A stretch of DNA of 64,000 bases. Source: a virus. The stretch spans positions 1 through 64,000 of the IMG/VR virus record IMGVR_UViG_3300007541_000018, one strand, 5' to 3'. A program made the position numbers and the translations under genes. This document shows positions 26,901-32,801 of the stretch, piece by piece; position 1 is the first letter of the stretch, and every line of letters starts with the position of its first letter. A model generated the notes under the pieces. That model worked only from the letters and a program-made list of their open reading frames with translations. It was not told the DNA's origin and did no database searches.

Positions 26901-28097
26901 AGTGTTTACAACTATAGTTACAGTATCACCATCAACCTGTTGATTGCTCCCGTTATATGCTTGGTCTGAGGCAATGCTAATTAAGGGCTGCTGATCATCA
27001 CTTATAAGTGATAGGTTGCGTACATCAGTAGAGCCTACCTGACCATTAAAGGTTTGGTTTACCGAAACAAAATCGGTAATGGTTATTTGAATTGTGGTAG
27101 GAGTCTCCTCTGTATCAGTGTCTTTTATGTAAATAGGAATGAATCCCTGTGTAGCACCTGCTGGGAAGTTTCCGTTAAAAGTTAGTGGTAATGGAGTTTG
27201 GAGTTGATCGTCTGCGAATAGTCTAGGATCTGTCTGGCTAATAGAGAAGGAAACCTTTCCTGGGCCTGGGAGAGGGTTGTTAAATACTACCTTAGCTCCA
27301 AGAAGTCCTTGGTTCCACTCCTCGGCTGTTACTATTTGAGGTGATTCATGGTTTACAATTAAAGTAGAACCTACACCAGTTACTTGGTAAGACTGAGCTA
27401 TGTTTCCACCTGTAGCATTTCCTGTAGAAATATTAGCAGTGATGGTGACAATACCTGGAGCAGCTAAAATGTTAGGAATCAGTTCAATACTTTTGACAGT
27501 ATCAGGATCCTCCCCATTAGCCTCTGCGTTTACTGTGCCTACAAAATTAATATCTGTTATGGTGAAGGTGTAGTTCTGGTCCGATTGCCCAGGAGGATAG
27601 TTATCAGTTACAGTAATATCAAGACCCACATCTTCAGAGAAGGCTCTATCTAGAACCACCTCAAAGACCCCAGGCTCGTCTGCCGTAGCGGTATTAGTGG
27701 TGTTAGGACCTAAGGATACTACAGGCTCAATGTCATCATCAACTACAGTTACAGTAAGCTCCTCATCTTCAATTATTGTGGGGAAGCCTCCTTGACCTAT
27801 GACAAAACTAACTATTTCTAGTGAAATCTGGGCGTCACCAATAGGTTCTGAATCATCAGTGAGAACAACAGGGATAGTGAACGAGGTGGACCCTGCTGGA
27901 ACAACTACTGTTATGTTGGCACTGTCAGAATCGCCACCTCCTGTGATGATATCACCATTTGCGTTAGTGAAGCTGACTCTTTCGTCAAGAGAAGTTACAC
28001 TAACAGTAATAACTGCCTGCTCAGGAATAGCAGGGGTGATGACGCCAGAGACGGCATAGCTACCGTCTTCCCATTCAAATAGATTTACATTGGGCAT
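14919..28097 (-). CDS. Giant multidomain tail fibre/adhesin (4392 aa)
   Basis: One uninterrupted frame of 4392 residues, about a fifth of the window. Residues 1-985 are a series of about eight Calx-beta-type units (signatures such as VPAGSTSFTIPVVLTDDSE and repeated TVVDDD ends). Residues 985-2100 are mixed and tryptophan-rich, unassigned. A LamG/concanavalin-like domain lies at about 2100-2320 (SYTIEIWARC...HFVISVES). Another Calx-beta-like unit follows at 2340-2458, then a GGGT-rich linker (2459-2484). A WYFDGDYEAGRY...WWVVGP module (2491-2550) is shared with the next gene. A TIM-barrel-like stretch (FDGFLFDYYPH; GADGFIWF) is near 2900-3080, and a beta-helix at about 3770-4190. It is presumably a very long adhesive fibre that binds or trims surface glycans; this is inference. 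Confidence 0.88.
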   Translation of the reverse strand: MPNVNLFEWEDGSYAVSGVITPAIPEQAVITVSVTSLDERVSFTNANGDIITGGGDSDSANITVVVPAGSTSFTIPVVLTDDSEPIGDAQISLEIVSFVIGQGGFPTIIEDEELTVTVVDDDIEPVVSLGPNTTNTATADEPGVFEVVLDRAFSEDVGLDITVTDNYPPGQSDQNYTFTITDINFVGTVNAEANGEDPDTVKSIELIPNILAAPGIVTITANISTGNATGGNIAQSYQVTGVGSTLIVNHESPQIVTAEEWNQGLLGAKVVFNNPLPGPGKVSFSISQTDPRLFADDQLQTPLPLTFNGNFPAGATQGFIPIYIKDTDTEETPTTIQITITDFVSVNQTFNGQVGSTDVRNLSLISDDQQPLISIASDQAYNGSNQQVDGDTVTIVVNTSNFYKEDVEVTISPVSTTSTGQTTTAVLNRDYSPINTVTIPAYSTSPVSTSFNILDTAYPNVNLYLEAVVSTGNATTDPDEIIHISIDGDANQVTFSFAEVGTTATEYGNETVDIEVVSDTLLPETVDIVIVPENTAAGRLDASYTGQILQGTSSVIIPVTVGNEDITNQDVTVSFSIDSVNELPGTPLTITPVLDPTTFDLEILDDEQLIFLSFGSNTTSDPAAGDTATIEFTASRISSQDIQVNLFYNNFVGTLGGDITAPASVVLPAGSLSITTTYDVAVTATTGSFDINAGVDVADAAYGRMLAGQSLYTVAVDGAVPAVESTFDLSNYGPTNLITTNEWDGETFELSGTITPAVPVGGYVTIESVAGNTDQRVSLSSGVFVSSIDISLTAGQSNFTYNVYVSDDTTANAGSVVRYAIVDASSTDNNAVIAGPTPSDPTQHNHIFKLIDDDVATNLTWTINPTSVLVPYDQDVTVDLTFDLGLGVSADTTVPIIASVAAGAAGSVVFPNTVVIPAHSTTVTSSITIEAGTQGDVSIRIVNSGPTAFSTAYPGTGNDLVTIDPAHTGAKTVSVDYTTVGSTQGPPSILKWTSVNDNYYVTDKVTSPLSGYIQTNPSYYLVQTTVPIDPVDEANLPSFMIDGTVADVFPVSYVGDLVDTVQVVGPADPTYTVDYANYSLTATSSDNESVLERIAQGSPSQNFITDVNLDSAYLTIHLDNGDGSVNSVIGVNTPPLSTWTEVEVVRDGSYIKERQLFTQFDVWPAGQEPVGYSPKLLGVTAYVTQRADLDVAQVEFIIHNDIYDPTIGDRYADHPEVNGDVFFYDIKLNLPAGLIMHEGTEFVNGVNNIIQKIPSETFTDDTYGYLVRPIETSNPGNYNPSVLAPSDYSLHLLPRRSCFAVKVAISQGSETQKAHALWVNRFGGYAASLPLYRDAVTGKPFGNNYFAIRGWGGTRDYIPDWDQVETSRPSSVSNSNLQSIYSSFDSSGFDALKARSVAIARHYKINARSTNGRQNPFGFGSDGLSFISSNLTNSSDPKVHTFYRPYGEQDEGAPGGFAIRAEDGIELNDAEIERSWAIAKMQMMRNRLTMTSPTGKPVSIHDIAKATQIFEGTSEPILPFAIGNNNGENTHWPHFNGPFVNDVNKFVPLCPTNRMWSTKPSSRQSIYNTVRAQNTTQNQWICEGEFSQKPGSKWHTNKDSWTIRSIFHLDGLVWNANLGSGKWLTKQYGNYYQTAFSNYDTLGTYTLNGVNYQQKNSYWYNATNAYGAVQNGTWTLYGVTGNPAQQYFSQQGSRISGWGIKSVGLLGRLLKGSDKVDYAAWADVFSEACWKTLSPGRNTPYNDGSLGQNTGLTSQYPVAELGKAAYLDCTLSSFKQLIDLPKADFITEYQRRKGINGADFGGYQDYMRAFWNNGVFSVAQALNDTDPNNLTVLETRLRDLVAYPTLRQWEYVDKAREYTVPALSAYDYDDPDLFVNTSAHGLENTLPAGQVINSIKVNGQRIPSVDHIGWDFVGVTGGSTSPLWNARNFTSLKTSYRLTGDERFLKWGKQGVATAFRGCEFNDVVSMTLQSGSISNYLTGAGADCNDYVSVVPSSYDNATKAFGFIMVNEVPNGSTNAVGTLGYYQANLGGLVGEMAHVDWNLSWNPDLPDAYNDFVTAYGQDVGLPATGCVFDPPDTSKRSTDLKADWIFSGMNASNEITDLVSSLILKKDFGSTTEVTTPAATFTKINNESRFTLSAGADLLIDQLSGGSYTIEIWARCSDTTLGGPARLVSWSNPSNPTQVGGGLTNFMFGMNRGGEFNWRGGNYSYSNTNTSLNIVEDELQHFVISVESSTASGVRIWVNTYNDNGGTENNLYIQNLDDPFQRTNFQDARVLSNNFGDYALTIANEKDTTDTVTRHWLGDIFRVSVYAAALDAADVSANFYAGPMADNGIVTTAPVPKANFNGSQEITIEDATYKEITVTGRYNLPLQSATTLTVSANIPAEETRLSLVGITLDGANSFDISLDAAEQDWEFTVGITSATGNQGDLSSTFKLVADSSVDSDLGSNTEFTFVVNDGATGGTGGGTGGGTGGGTGGQGPGGGQMVNSITTDEGVTWYFDGDYEAGRYVTGDWWVVGPVNVIDIYPKPEYRPELGGYINGSMINPETYAGYDKYGQGRIDATVGTPDEFSTDWSVVSGWEFFYDVANSARRGHGWLEGWETTLYMDGTYDHNLNAAWPSAPYSNTGGGANPVSQTNPITLQPGDTLHSSWCESQKPWIPNIGTDEKYEVFRDDGTGPVSLGMYSLSANPQTYSINAPYLNSNKSESGGRLKTIQPLTCLDQAPADFNGGGRQFGDYYANLLPGRIGSWYAPTQKYLNDTTLPNRLVDIAQENKDLGIDMLVRSKFPTNFDQPYTQSEIQSLLDKGLRFVGQYGLVNQYGEAFKPGGGNLGDDWPMNFTVVDPDGDGTPESVDFWMLGHEAELNGDWYGHYEEYDSTKTYSIGDKVYVIDRLSNGGVAGAAPYGKTTVFEASATISAGQAPVYVLDSGDDYEPADGNGWTIDIYQTYYTYGAGYDDIKQRAEQFKQQYPDKKLYYFFSKGVSIAGWFGLDPRARAGHVWDDGTVQEDQLSFFSAVAQIPEFDGFLFDYYPHCTKPTGAVTASSVDPPELYDNPYFSTPKVLDDAKWVVSGVHRIKEWSTTPQFPNGKPVYPTLEGSPVFVSSVNDQSVNPYYGALEYYHNETPSYDQVNSLVLSCLEAGADGFIWFMHAHKWRATNAGTGVVQVGAAGPFSDGSWPWAWREKYWSTSPNSQGQSFPILDENGNHVNVHQLYFPNKPGVDVSGDGTYEMIKAVNETITNWFATHRNPVQNPVTNPWENPDGGWFRPGPFSNSKTSPYHTSAIDYGKLKNLPILSFAPNFASFVERKPTHQDGSDGNAEVWYQINPSHNYPGADSTGKLYAPVHQKNSNMWCNNIVANDNFDWRMQQFGPVRQTTLYGTTGGGLFNIVGHLAVLLNLDVPLDTKKPILYWLLQVGIDLDERFKEGAYWVPEGGHKQGRYFPIWFKRIMFNEDLTDLVENAGRFSENLNTFHVPDYINWFVCEQDGTCPPESPNCRTDPTTSGVCNTYMVNTTLYLEDGESTPANSSDPGLVCGTDLNLNYANGTLCKLDIQVPGVNYSTTQIGMPEWNIYGFPAWQQESSSGFTNEHYVPKYKSQLARFGYGMALAIREMGLVDQFGHKPFLDYIDRAALLNYDPPYLTDANGQSIGYEKREPNTGNLWTGSDDEGWGRQAPAYYFDKYRYRYPDFSLSAPGDFATGDGWDCEASAYRYAEGFFPTIPYANLSDVLTGTFPSPPSTDPNNNSWTQGAGDVGDGNLYPPAIDDSADPTAQITGKNTGHRLYTSAMDISAITTDPYYFVDPGDCGALPNCTEVPVTGLTISGVVFSGTNYDVANAASNGILQIKTNNPLNFVDCLFIGQLYWYEKFADGVVFSGLDSQLSQNNNGDNVGGSSTEHGGNSYIINGYNGVHPQEVSFEWCTFRGCRSKTINVPLYNARRLNIDWYVGDSINIIPVGTYPNTRDWKMSECWIGPAGSVRAGASCNPGDRPELFDCVPATRTFNGFVHAVERCTPTRHVQCGATNDQWFAAYPSKAPHADTFQQDRKQLTDIILERCTFAGAGSPEWSDSGTANIPGSKLLIDRRGFINPASFLNDDGPTIDGYLAPSGSDTVRAKGTGTSQFLITTGGSNIWHNIYLSGCYFRGTGSYNFITKSSKFSKTSRTSGGVTRYFWQLRACAEENSPTETWESISLPLYNATNCSNDTGYSSSATSGVLGFNPTIHWVAGNQIDSATNYGMYNLNDGQNINIPHQVIHAYDPSAVDSNAPYYSCDYYRSLGYTEAAGYADMSACITDNYAVIDVVSDYTNKWSNDNGLSCRKIRLTDGTTIGGTTNPVLDVEDFLQKGGQVIPGYPWSILKRYSNYPNNQRIDGTLVDEDGVTKPYLLVENPTSELRCECDTQ
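20664..20711 (-). repeat. 12-base tandem repeat encoding a Gly-Thr linker
   Basis: Four 12-base units (the fourth differs at one base) in frame in the giant fibre gene. They encode GGTG-type repeats between the Calx-beta/LamG half and the glycan-binding-like half. Probably a flexible hinge whose length can vary. Confidence 0.85.
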
Positions 28098-28117
28098 GAT
28101 GAATTCTCTCTTTATAT

Positions 28118-28855
28118 TTAGTCTTTTATTTTTACATCAGAGTATAGTTTTAGTATCTTTCCTGTATTTGTCACTAAGAATTTTGGTTGAGGAATATAAG
28201 CCTCAATATTAATTGTGAAGTCTTTTCTTATTAACCTATCTTCCCTATCCCTAGCCTCCACCTGACCATCATCTGTTTCTTGAGTTAGGAAAGCTTTACA
28301 TACCTTGCTTTGTGGAATCTTTAAGATTAGATCAGGATTAAACTTTGATCTTAATGAAGCAGATAGCTGGTCGATATCGGACACAAATTTCGACCAAATA
28401 CTTAAACTATATGACATTACTACGGGGACATCTGCAAGATGAACCACCCGTTCGGCTCTTTGCTCCTTATCATTCCAGGCTTTCGCGTATACAAGATTTT
28501 GAGATGTTCTTCTTTTCCTAGAATCTTCCTCAACCCCTGTCTGGTATACGGTTGAGTAAGGAAGGACTATGTTATTTTCTTGAAACTTTTTGGCAACAAG
28601 TCTGTCCTGACGACCGTGATGAATTTTAACAGACACTAACTCATTTTGATCATTAATATAGTACATGTCCATCTGTGACAGTAAGGCTCTTAAGATATCC
28701 TTATAGAAATCTTGCTTATAGTTACTGTCCTTGGTTGATAGATCAACTATTGTGCTCATTAAAGTTCTAGAAGACCTTCCAGGAGTATCATCTAGATCTC
28801 CTGCGATCTCATTAATGTAACCTTTAAGATCACCAAAATATAAATACTCAGACAT
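28118..28855 (-). CDS. gp15: Tail sheath stabiliser/tail completion protein (T4 gp15-like)
   Basis: 245 residues (T4 gp15 is 272). The central PVVMSYSLSIWSKFVSDIDQ segment followed by LRSKFNPDLIL corresponds to the MIYELSIFTRYEDDMFQIVE...PYFQPHF region of gp15, and the FTINIEAYIPQP end fits the same family. The protein caps the head-proximal end of the tail and is the joining surface for the neck. It follows the gp14-like gene with an 8-base overlap, so the neck genes are in the T4 order 13-14-15. Twenty bases separate its stop from the start of the giant fibre gene. Confidence 0.8.
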   Translation of the reverse strand: MSEYLYFGDLKGYINEIAGDLDDTPGRSSRTLMSTIVDLSTKDSNYKQDFYKDILRALLSQMDMYYINDQNELVSVKIHHGRQDRLVAKKFQENNIVLPYSTVYQTGVEEDSRKRRTSQNLVYAKAWNDKEQRAERVVHLADVPVVMSYSLSIWSKFVSDIDQLSASLRSKFNPDLILKIPQSKVCKAFLTQETDDGQVEARDREDRLIRKDFTINIEAYIPQPKFLVTNTGKILKLYSDVKIKD

Positions 28856-29414
28856 CTAAATCAGGGTAGCCTCCTACATCATCGCTAATGTCGGTTAAGG
28901 GCTCATTAACCGTATCTTGGCTGTCGCGGAGAATCTTAGCGGTAACTACTGTATGGTAAACTCCATACAATTCAAAACTGTCTTCTTGAACTTCCGTAAC
29001 CTCGTACTTTATATTTTGAAAGTAGGGTTTTATTTGATCACCTATCTGAGGCGAATCATTGAGAGCCGATTCAATATAAGATTTATTGAATACAAACATC
29101 TGATCGTTGGTTACTTCAATTCCAAACTTGGATAAAGTCTCCTCTACAACAGAGGGTTCATAGTGACCATGAACAGTTATTGGATCAGACATTACAGTCT
29201 TATTACGGGCCTCTAAATAAACATCATCAAAATCTTCTTTAACAAGTTGCTTAAAATAATATAAAGGAGATCCTGAAATTCTAATAATCTCGTCATCTAT
29301 AAGATTGAATAGATTAACATCTGGATTGTTAGGGTCATAGAATGATAGAGGAGTTGCCCCATCAATACGAGGCAACCCGTCCATAGGTCTAGATACTTTG
29401 AATTTCTTATTCAT
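28848..29414 (-). CDS. gp14: Neck protein (T4 gp14-like)
   Basis: 188 residues (T4 gp14 is 256). The order of features matches gp14: an N-terminal NPDVNLFNLIDDEIIRISG segment, YYFKQLVKEDFDDVYLEA, a LSKFGIEVTNDQMFVFN core, PQIGDQIKPY and a final YGVYHTVVTAKIL strand. In T4 gp14 forms a ring in the neck with gp13 and connects the filled head to the tail. The start overlaps the gp13-like stop and the end overlaps the gp15-like start, consistent with a coupled neck operon. The C-terminal part of T4 gp14 is missing. Confidence 0.75.
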   Translation of the reverse strand: MNKKFKVSRPMDGLPRIDGATPLSFYDPNNPDVNLFNLIDDEIIRISGSPLYYFKQLVKEDFDDVYLEARNKTVMSDPITVHGHYEPSVVEETLSKFGIEVTNDQMFVFNKSYIESALNDSPQIGDQIKPYFQNIKYEVTEVQEDSFELYGVYHTVVTAKILRDSQDTVNEPLTDISDDVGGYPDLDV

Positions 29415-30283
29415 CAGCCTGTAGTAAACATTGGAGGTTCTTCAATCTCTGACATAAGCTCTTGTCTGAGAAGGTCTTTTTCCTGTTGAGCCTGTTGCAT
29501 GAGAAGTTGGCCGTTCATTTGCGTTCCTCCACCAGGACCAGGAACGATTGTAAACTTGCCTCTTACTTGACCTAGAATTTCTTTTGCACAAGCAGTCGCA
29601 TATCTTTGTACCCAGCTTCTAAGTTTAGGGCTTAATGTGGCAGAGTTGAGACCTCTGTACTCAACTATGGCATAGTCTGATACGCTAGGTACTGGGTAGA
29701 TTTGTAGGAATTGTCCATCTAATATATCAAACCCCCCTTCCTGACCAAGGATTCTTCTAGTAGTTTCCATGGTGGACTGAAGTAGATAGAAATCACCTAT
29801 ACCAAAGCCCTCTAGGAAGTTACCACCTCCTTGGAACCAACTAAGAAGGAAGTCGAACTCTAGAGTGCCTGCCTGAGCCTGTAATGCTAGAAGGTTCTTC
29901 TTGTAGGTTAGGTAGGTTATATTTCTGATGATGTATTGAGGAAGTTTATAGACTCCGACTCTAGCTGTTGTTTCAAAAACTGCCATCTGTCGAGTAAGGT
30001 GAGGAGCATGATACTCTAACTCAGTGATTGCTTGATCTATGCAAACCTTAAACTGATGATCAACTAGTTCTACTCTAACCACAGGGTGACCTAGTGAGGC
30101 AAGCATATAGTCTCTAATTTGCTCCTCTATATCACTAAACTCTACAATGTCAGATAACTTAGTTTTGTTTAAGTTATCGACATCTATTTCTCCGTATGGT
30201 TTGTGGTCCCCTATGTTCTGGCTCGCCACATTTGTAAAACTATTTCCATAAATTGAAACATTAGGACTTACTATCGTTGCCAT
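29414..30283 (-). CDS. gp13: Neck protein (T4 gp13-like)
   Basis: 289 residues (T4 gp13 is 309). Recognised by IRDYMLASLGHPVVRVELVD, the helix KVCIDQAITELEYHAP, VGVYKLPQYIIRNITYLTY, the FLQIYPVPS segment, and the C-terminal RYATACAKEILGQVRGKF helix, which follow the layout of gp13-type connector proteins. It binds the portal vertex after DNA packaging and recruits gp14. Proline-rich and methionine-rich residues follow at the end. It overlaps the small upstream gene by 23 bases. Confidence 0.82.
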   Translation of the reverse strand: MATIVSPNVSIYGNSFTNVASQNIGDHKPYGEIDVDNLNKTKLSDIVEFSDIEEQIRDYMLASLGHPVVRVELVDHQFKVCIDQAITELEYHAPHLTRQMAVFETTARVGVYKLPQYIIRNITYLTYKKNLLALQAQAGTLEFDFLLSWFQGGGNFLEGFGIGDFYLLQSTMETTRRILGQEGGFDILDGQFLQIYPVPSVSDYAIVEYRGLNSATLSPKLRSWVQRYATACAKEILGQVRGKFTIVPGPGGGTQMNGQLLMQQAQQEKDLLRQELMSEIEEPPMFTTG

Positions 30284-30434
30284 CAGACTTATTCCTCCTA
30301 GCTCTTCTTGGAGCTTTAGTAACTTTCTTAGGTGTTACTATTTTTTTAAGATGCGTATAGAATAGCTCATCAGCAGATTCTATCACTTGATTAGGTTTCA
30401 CATGCATAATTTTCCCATCAACTAGAATGAGCAT
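30261..30434 (-). CDS. Small basic protein of unknown function before the neck genes
   Basis: 57 residues from the ATG at 30434, or 68 from the ATG at 30467. The shorter start is preferred because a TATATATA promoter-like element ends only five bases before 30467. A short strand-turn-strand (MLILVDGKIMHVKPNQ) is followed by a helix and a lysine/arginine-rich tail (KVTKAPRRARRNKS). Neither start has a good ribosome-binding site. It is the first gene after the capsid terminator and overlaps gp13. The basic tail could bind nucleic acid or an acidic partner; function not recognised. Confidence 0.65.
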   Translation of the reverse strand: MLILVDGKIMHVKPNQVIESADELFYTHLKKIVTPKKVTKAPRRARRNKSDGNDSKS

Positions 30435-30472
30435 GGTGAATCTACAAATACTTCTATACTTATGCATCTGCT

Positions 30473-30480
30473 TATATATA
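30473..30480 (-). promoter_or_regulatory. Late-promoter-like octamer after the capsid terminator
   Basis: TATATATA on the minus strand, one mismatch to TATAAATA, placed just downstream of the capsid-gene terminator and 38 bases before the ATG at 30434. A new promoter is needed here if the terminator is effective. AT-rich context makes chance occurrence possible. Confidence 0.35.
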
Positions 30481-30492
30481 GCCTTCTAATAA

Positions 30493-30534
30493 TAAAAGAA
30501 AAGCACTCTCCAAAAGAAGAGTGCTTTTCTTTTA
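30493..30534 (-). terminator. Strong terminator after the major capsid gene
   Basis: A perfect 17-base-pair inverted repeat (30493-30509 against 30518-30534) with an 8-base loop, starting 15 bases after the capsid stop. The stem has a GC-containing core (AGCACTCT) and A/T-rich outer arms, giving U tracts for both directions. It separates the highly expressed capsid gene from the neck genes. Confidence 0.88.
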
Positions 30535-30548
30535 CTTAATCACCTCTA

Positions 30549-32099
30549 TCAGATGTTTTTACCAGCGATTTTCTGGAAGGGGCTGTAGAGACCAGAGGGG
30601 CCGACAATGCGGATCACGCGATAGAATCGGCTGGTTGGTGCTATAGCTACCTTACCGTAACGGGTAAGGATACCCTTCCTGGGCTGGAAGCTCTCAGGAT
30701 CGGTGATGGTGGGTAGAGCCTGGAATGGGATGTAAGGTGCGTAGATGAAACCACCGTCCATGGTGGAACCGCCCTTGTAACCCATGAGGATCTCACCCTC
30801 GGGGTAAAGAGGATCAACAAAGAGATCGTAGCGACCCATGAACTTACCACGGAACTGGATGGTGCCAGGACCGAAGTTAGTGGGGCCATCGGCCCTCTCG
30901 ATACCACCCTGGAGGCGAGCAGCGGACTCAAGAAGAGTAGCTACTGCGGGGGCGCAAATGATCCAGTTACCAGCACCACGCTGGGTGGTGGTGTAGATGT
31001 CCTGTGAGGCGAAGTTGATTACAGCAAGAAGGTTGCTGTAGACATCGCCAATATGACGAGGAGCGAAGTTAAGGCCACTGGCAGTGAGGTCAACAAGCCA
31101 GATGTTCTTGTTGCCACCAACAGCGGTAGTAACGCCTGGAAGGCCAAGGTCACCACCGGAGAAGTCGAACTGGAACTGGCCGAAGTTGGAGTCACCGTTC
31201 ACACCGTTGAAGTCCATGACATTGGTCTTCTTGTTGTGCTGATCAAGCATTGCGTAGTCGAATATACCAGCCTGACCGGAGATGTCGTAGGCGATGCCAC
31301 GAAGATCTTCGATAAGCTCACGGTCTACCTCAAGGCGAATCTCTTTGCCAAGAAGGTCGGTAAGCTCACGCTCTAGGTCAAGGTTGTGGTAAGCCTTAAG
31401 ATCCTGAGAAGCCTCAAGAGTCCAAAGGGCACGCATCTTCTTGGTACGAGCAATAACAGGTGACTGCTCGATCTGAAGGCTGACCTCTGGAATATCGGTT
31501 CCAGCAAGGCGCTCACCAGCAGAAACTGACCAACCATGACCGTTAGTAGCATTAGGCCACTTAGCAATTAGTTGGTTGTAGTTGACAGCATTGGCATCAA
31601 AACCAGCGGCATCGCCACCTAACTGTCCAGAAAGAGCGTGAACAGCCATACTGGAAGTAGCGGAGGCGGCGTAGGTCGCAGCAAGATCAAGATCAATGCT
31701 AGAAGAATCAGTGAACTCGCCAGTACGGCCACCACGGTAGGTAAGCTGATACTTGCTGTATAGAGTTTGACGATCTGCGCCGTAAGATCTAGCAGAACCA
31801 AGGTAGAAGACCTGTGATACAGGGCCGCTCATGGGCTGAACGCTAACAAGGTTGTTGGCGATAAGCTCAGGGAAGACTCTACGAACGAGAGGGAAGGCAA
31901 ATTTTTGGAAAGTGCCAAGTTGACCGACAGTGGTTGTACCCATTCCGACAGCCGCCTCATCAACGCGCTCGGTAGCCTTTAATTGGTTTTCAAGAAGCTG
32001 TGCAGTAACACGCTTCGTATAATCATTTTCGATGCCATCAAGAGCAGGACCCCACTTGGAGACTAGCTCATCAGATGCACCCATTTCCATGATATCCAT
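30549..32099 (-). CDS. gp23: Major capsid protein (T4 gp23-like)
   Basis: 516 residues (T4 gp23 is 521). FQKFAFPLVRRVFPELIANN, VSVQPMSGPVSQVFYL, the ELTDLLGKEIRLEVDREL helix, the ANWIIC-like GNWIICAPAVATLLESA and the ILTRYGKVAIAP end are characteristic of the T4-type HK97-fold capsid. The first 48 residues are a probable propeptide: RVDE48|A49AVG resembles the gp21 cleavage site of T4 gp23, so the mature chain would start at A49 (inferred). A TAGGAG site lies just upstream of the ATG at 32099. It follows the scaffold gene and ends at a strong terminator. Codon choice here looks more GC-rich than in neighbouring genes, consistent with high expression. Confidence 0.95.
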   Translation of the reverse strand: MDIMEMGASDELVSKWGPALDGIENDYTKRVTAQLLENQLKATERVDEAAVGMGTTTVGQLGTFQKFAFPLVRRVFPELIANNLVSVQPMSGPVSQVFYLGSARSYGADRQTLYSKYQLTYRGGRTGEFTDSSSIDLDLAATYAASATSSMAVHALSGQLGGDAAGFDANAVNYNQLIAKWPNATNGHGWSVSAGERLAGTDIPEVSLQIEQSPVIARTKKMRALWTLEASQDLKAYHNLDLERELTDLLGKEIRLEVDRELIEDLRGIAYDISGQAGIFDYAMLDQHNKKTNVMDFNGVNGDSNFGQFQFDFSGGDLGLPGVTTAVGGNKNIWLVDLTASGLNFAPRHIGDVYSNLLAVINFASQDIYTTTQRGAGNWIICAPAVATLLESAARLQGGIERADGPTNFGPGTIQFRGKFMGRYDLFVDPLYPEGEILMGYKGGSTMDGGFIYAPYIPFQALPTITDPESFQPRKGILTRYGKVAIAPTSRFYRVIRIVGPSGLYSPFQKIAGKNI

Positions 32100-32123
32100 A
32101 GTAAGTACTCCTAAAATTTAAGC

Positions 32124-32744
32124 TCAACGCATTAGTTTGAGCATTTCTTCGGTCAAGAAGGCGTTTCCAAGTGATTCAATTTCTTCCTCGACCTCTTCGT
32201 CCACATTGTTAGTAATAACTACAGCCTGCTCTGTAGACTCAAACAGGGTAGCTTCCTTTTCAGCCTCTAGATATTGAACACTCTCAGTTAGAGTAGCAAC
32301 CTCAGTGTCACGCTTGGCGACCTGAGCCTCTAGAAGTTGTACTTTGTCTAATAATCTCTTCTGCTCCTTTAGAGCTAGAGAAAGTTCACTGGCAAGAACT
32401 TCGTTATCTTCAGCAACTTCCGTAGCCTCAGACAATCTTTTTTCGCTCTCTGCATCAATATACTCTGGGCGATATTCAATTGCCATGTAACCCATAAGCT
32501 CACGGAACTTGGCTGCGTCACGATAAATTGCGCTAGACTCATGAAGCTCCTCAAGGGCTGCTTCTTGAATCTGCTGACGCTTCATTGAAAGATAAGCATA
32601 AACCTTATCAGTAAGAGCTTCGACTTCCTCTTGGACTCTAGTCTCAACCATCTCTCTCATAGCTTCTGCTAGTTGAGATACAGTCTCCTCTGAGATACCT
32701 TCAGGAAGTAGGTCTGCGATGTTGTCAGTCTTGTTTTCATCCAT
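32124..32744 (-). CDS. gp22: Prohead core scaffolding protein (T4 gp22-like)
   Basis: 206 residues (T4 gp22 is 269). Acidic, almost entirely helical and coiled-coil, with RELMGYMAIEYRPEYID and the C-terminal LGNAFLTEEMLKLMR, both typical of gp22-type scaffolds. It forms the inner core on which the capsid assembles and is then degraded by the gp21 protease. The position between protease and capsid genes is the T4 order 21-22-23. A TTGGAG ribosome-binding site precedes the ATG at 32744, and the 57-base gap upstream carries promoter-like elements. Confidence 0.9.
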   Translation of the reverse strand: MDENKTDNIADLLPEGISEETVSQLAEAMREMVETRVQEEVEALTDKVYAYLSMKRQQIQEAALEELHESSAIYRDAAKFRELMGYMAIEYRPEYIDAESEKRLSEATEVAEDNEVLASELSLALKEQKRLLDKVQLLEAQVAKRDTEVATLTESVQYLEAEKEATLFESTEQAVVITNNVDEEVEEEIESLGNAFLTEEMLKLMR

Positions 32745-32765
32745 GATTGTACTCCAATCTATTGT

Positions 32766-32784
32766 TATCTATATGATTATTATA
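32766..32784 (-). promoter_or_regulatory. Late-promoter-like elements upstream of scaffold/capsid
   Basis: On the minus strand TATAATAA (32777-32784) and TATAGATA (32766-32773) both approximate TATAAATA. The second has one mismatch and ends 21 bases before the gp22 ATG, upstream of its GGAG site. They are in the only substantial gap between gp21 and gp22, where extra transcription of scaffold and capsid would be expected. Confidence 0.4.
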
Positions 32785-32801
32785 CAGTTATTCGTTTTTT
32801 A

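Noticed and set aside
28109-28116. TATAAAGA before the giant fibre gene
   Set aside because: It ends only 11 bases before the ATG, so the leader would be about five bases; too uncertain to list as a promoter.
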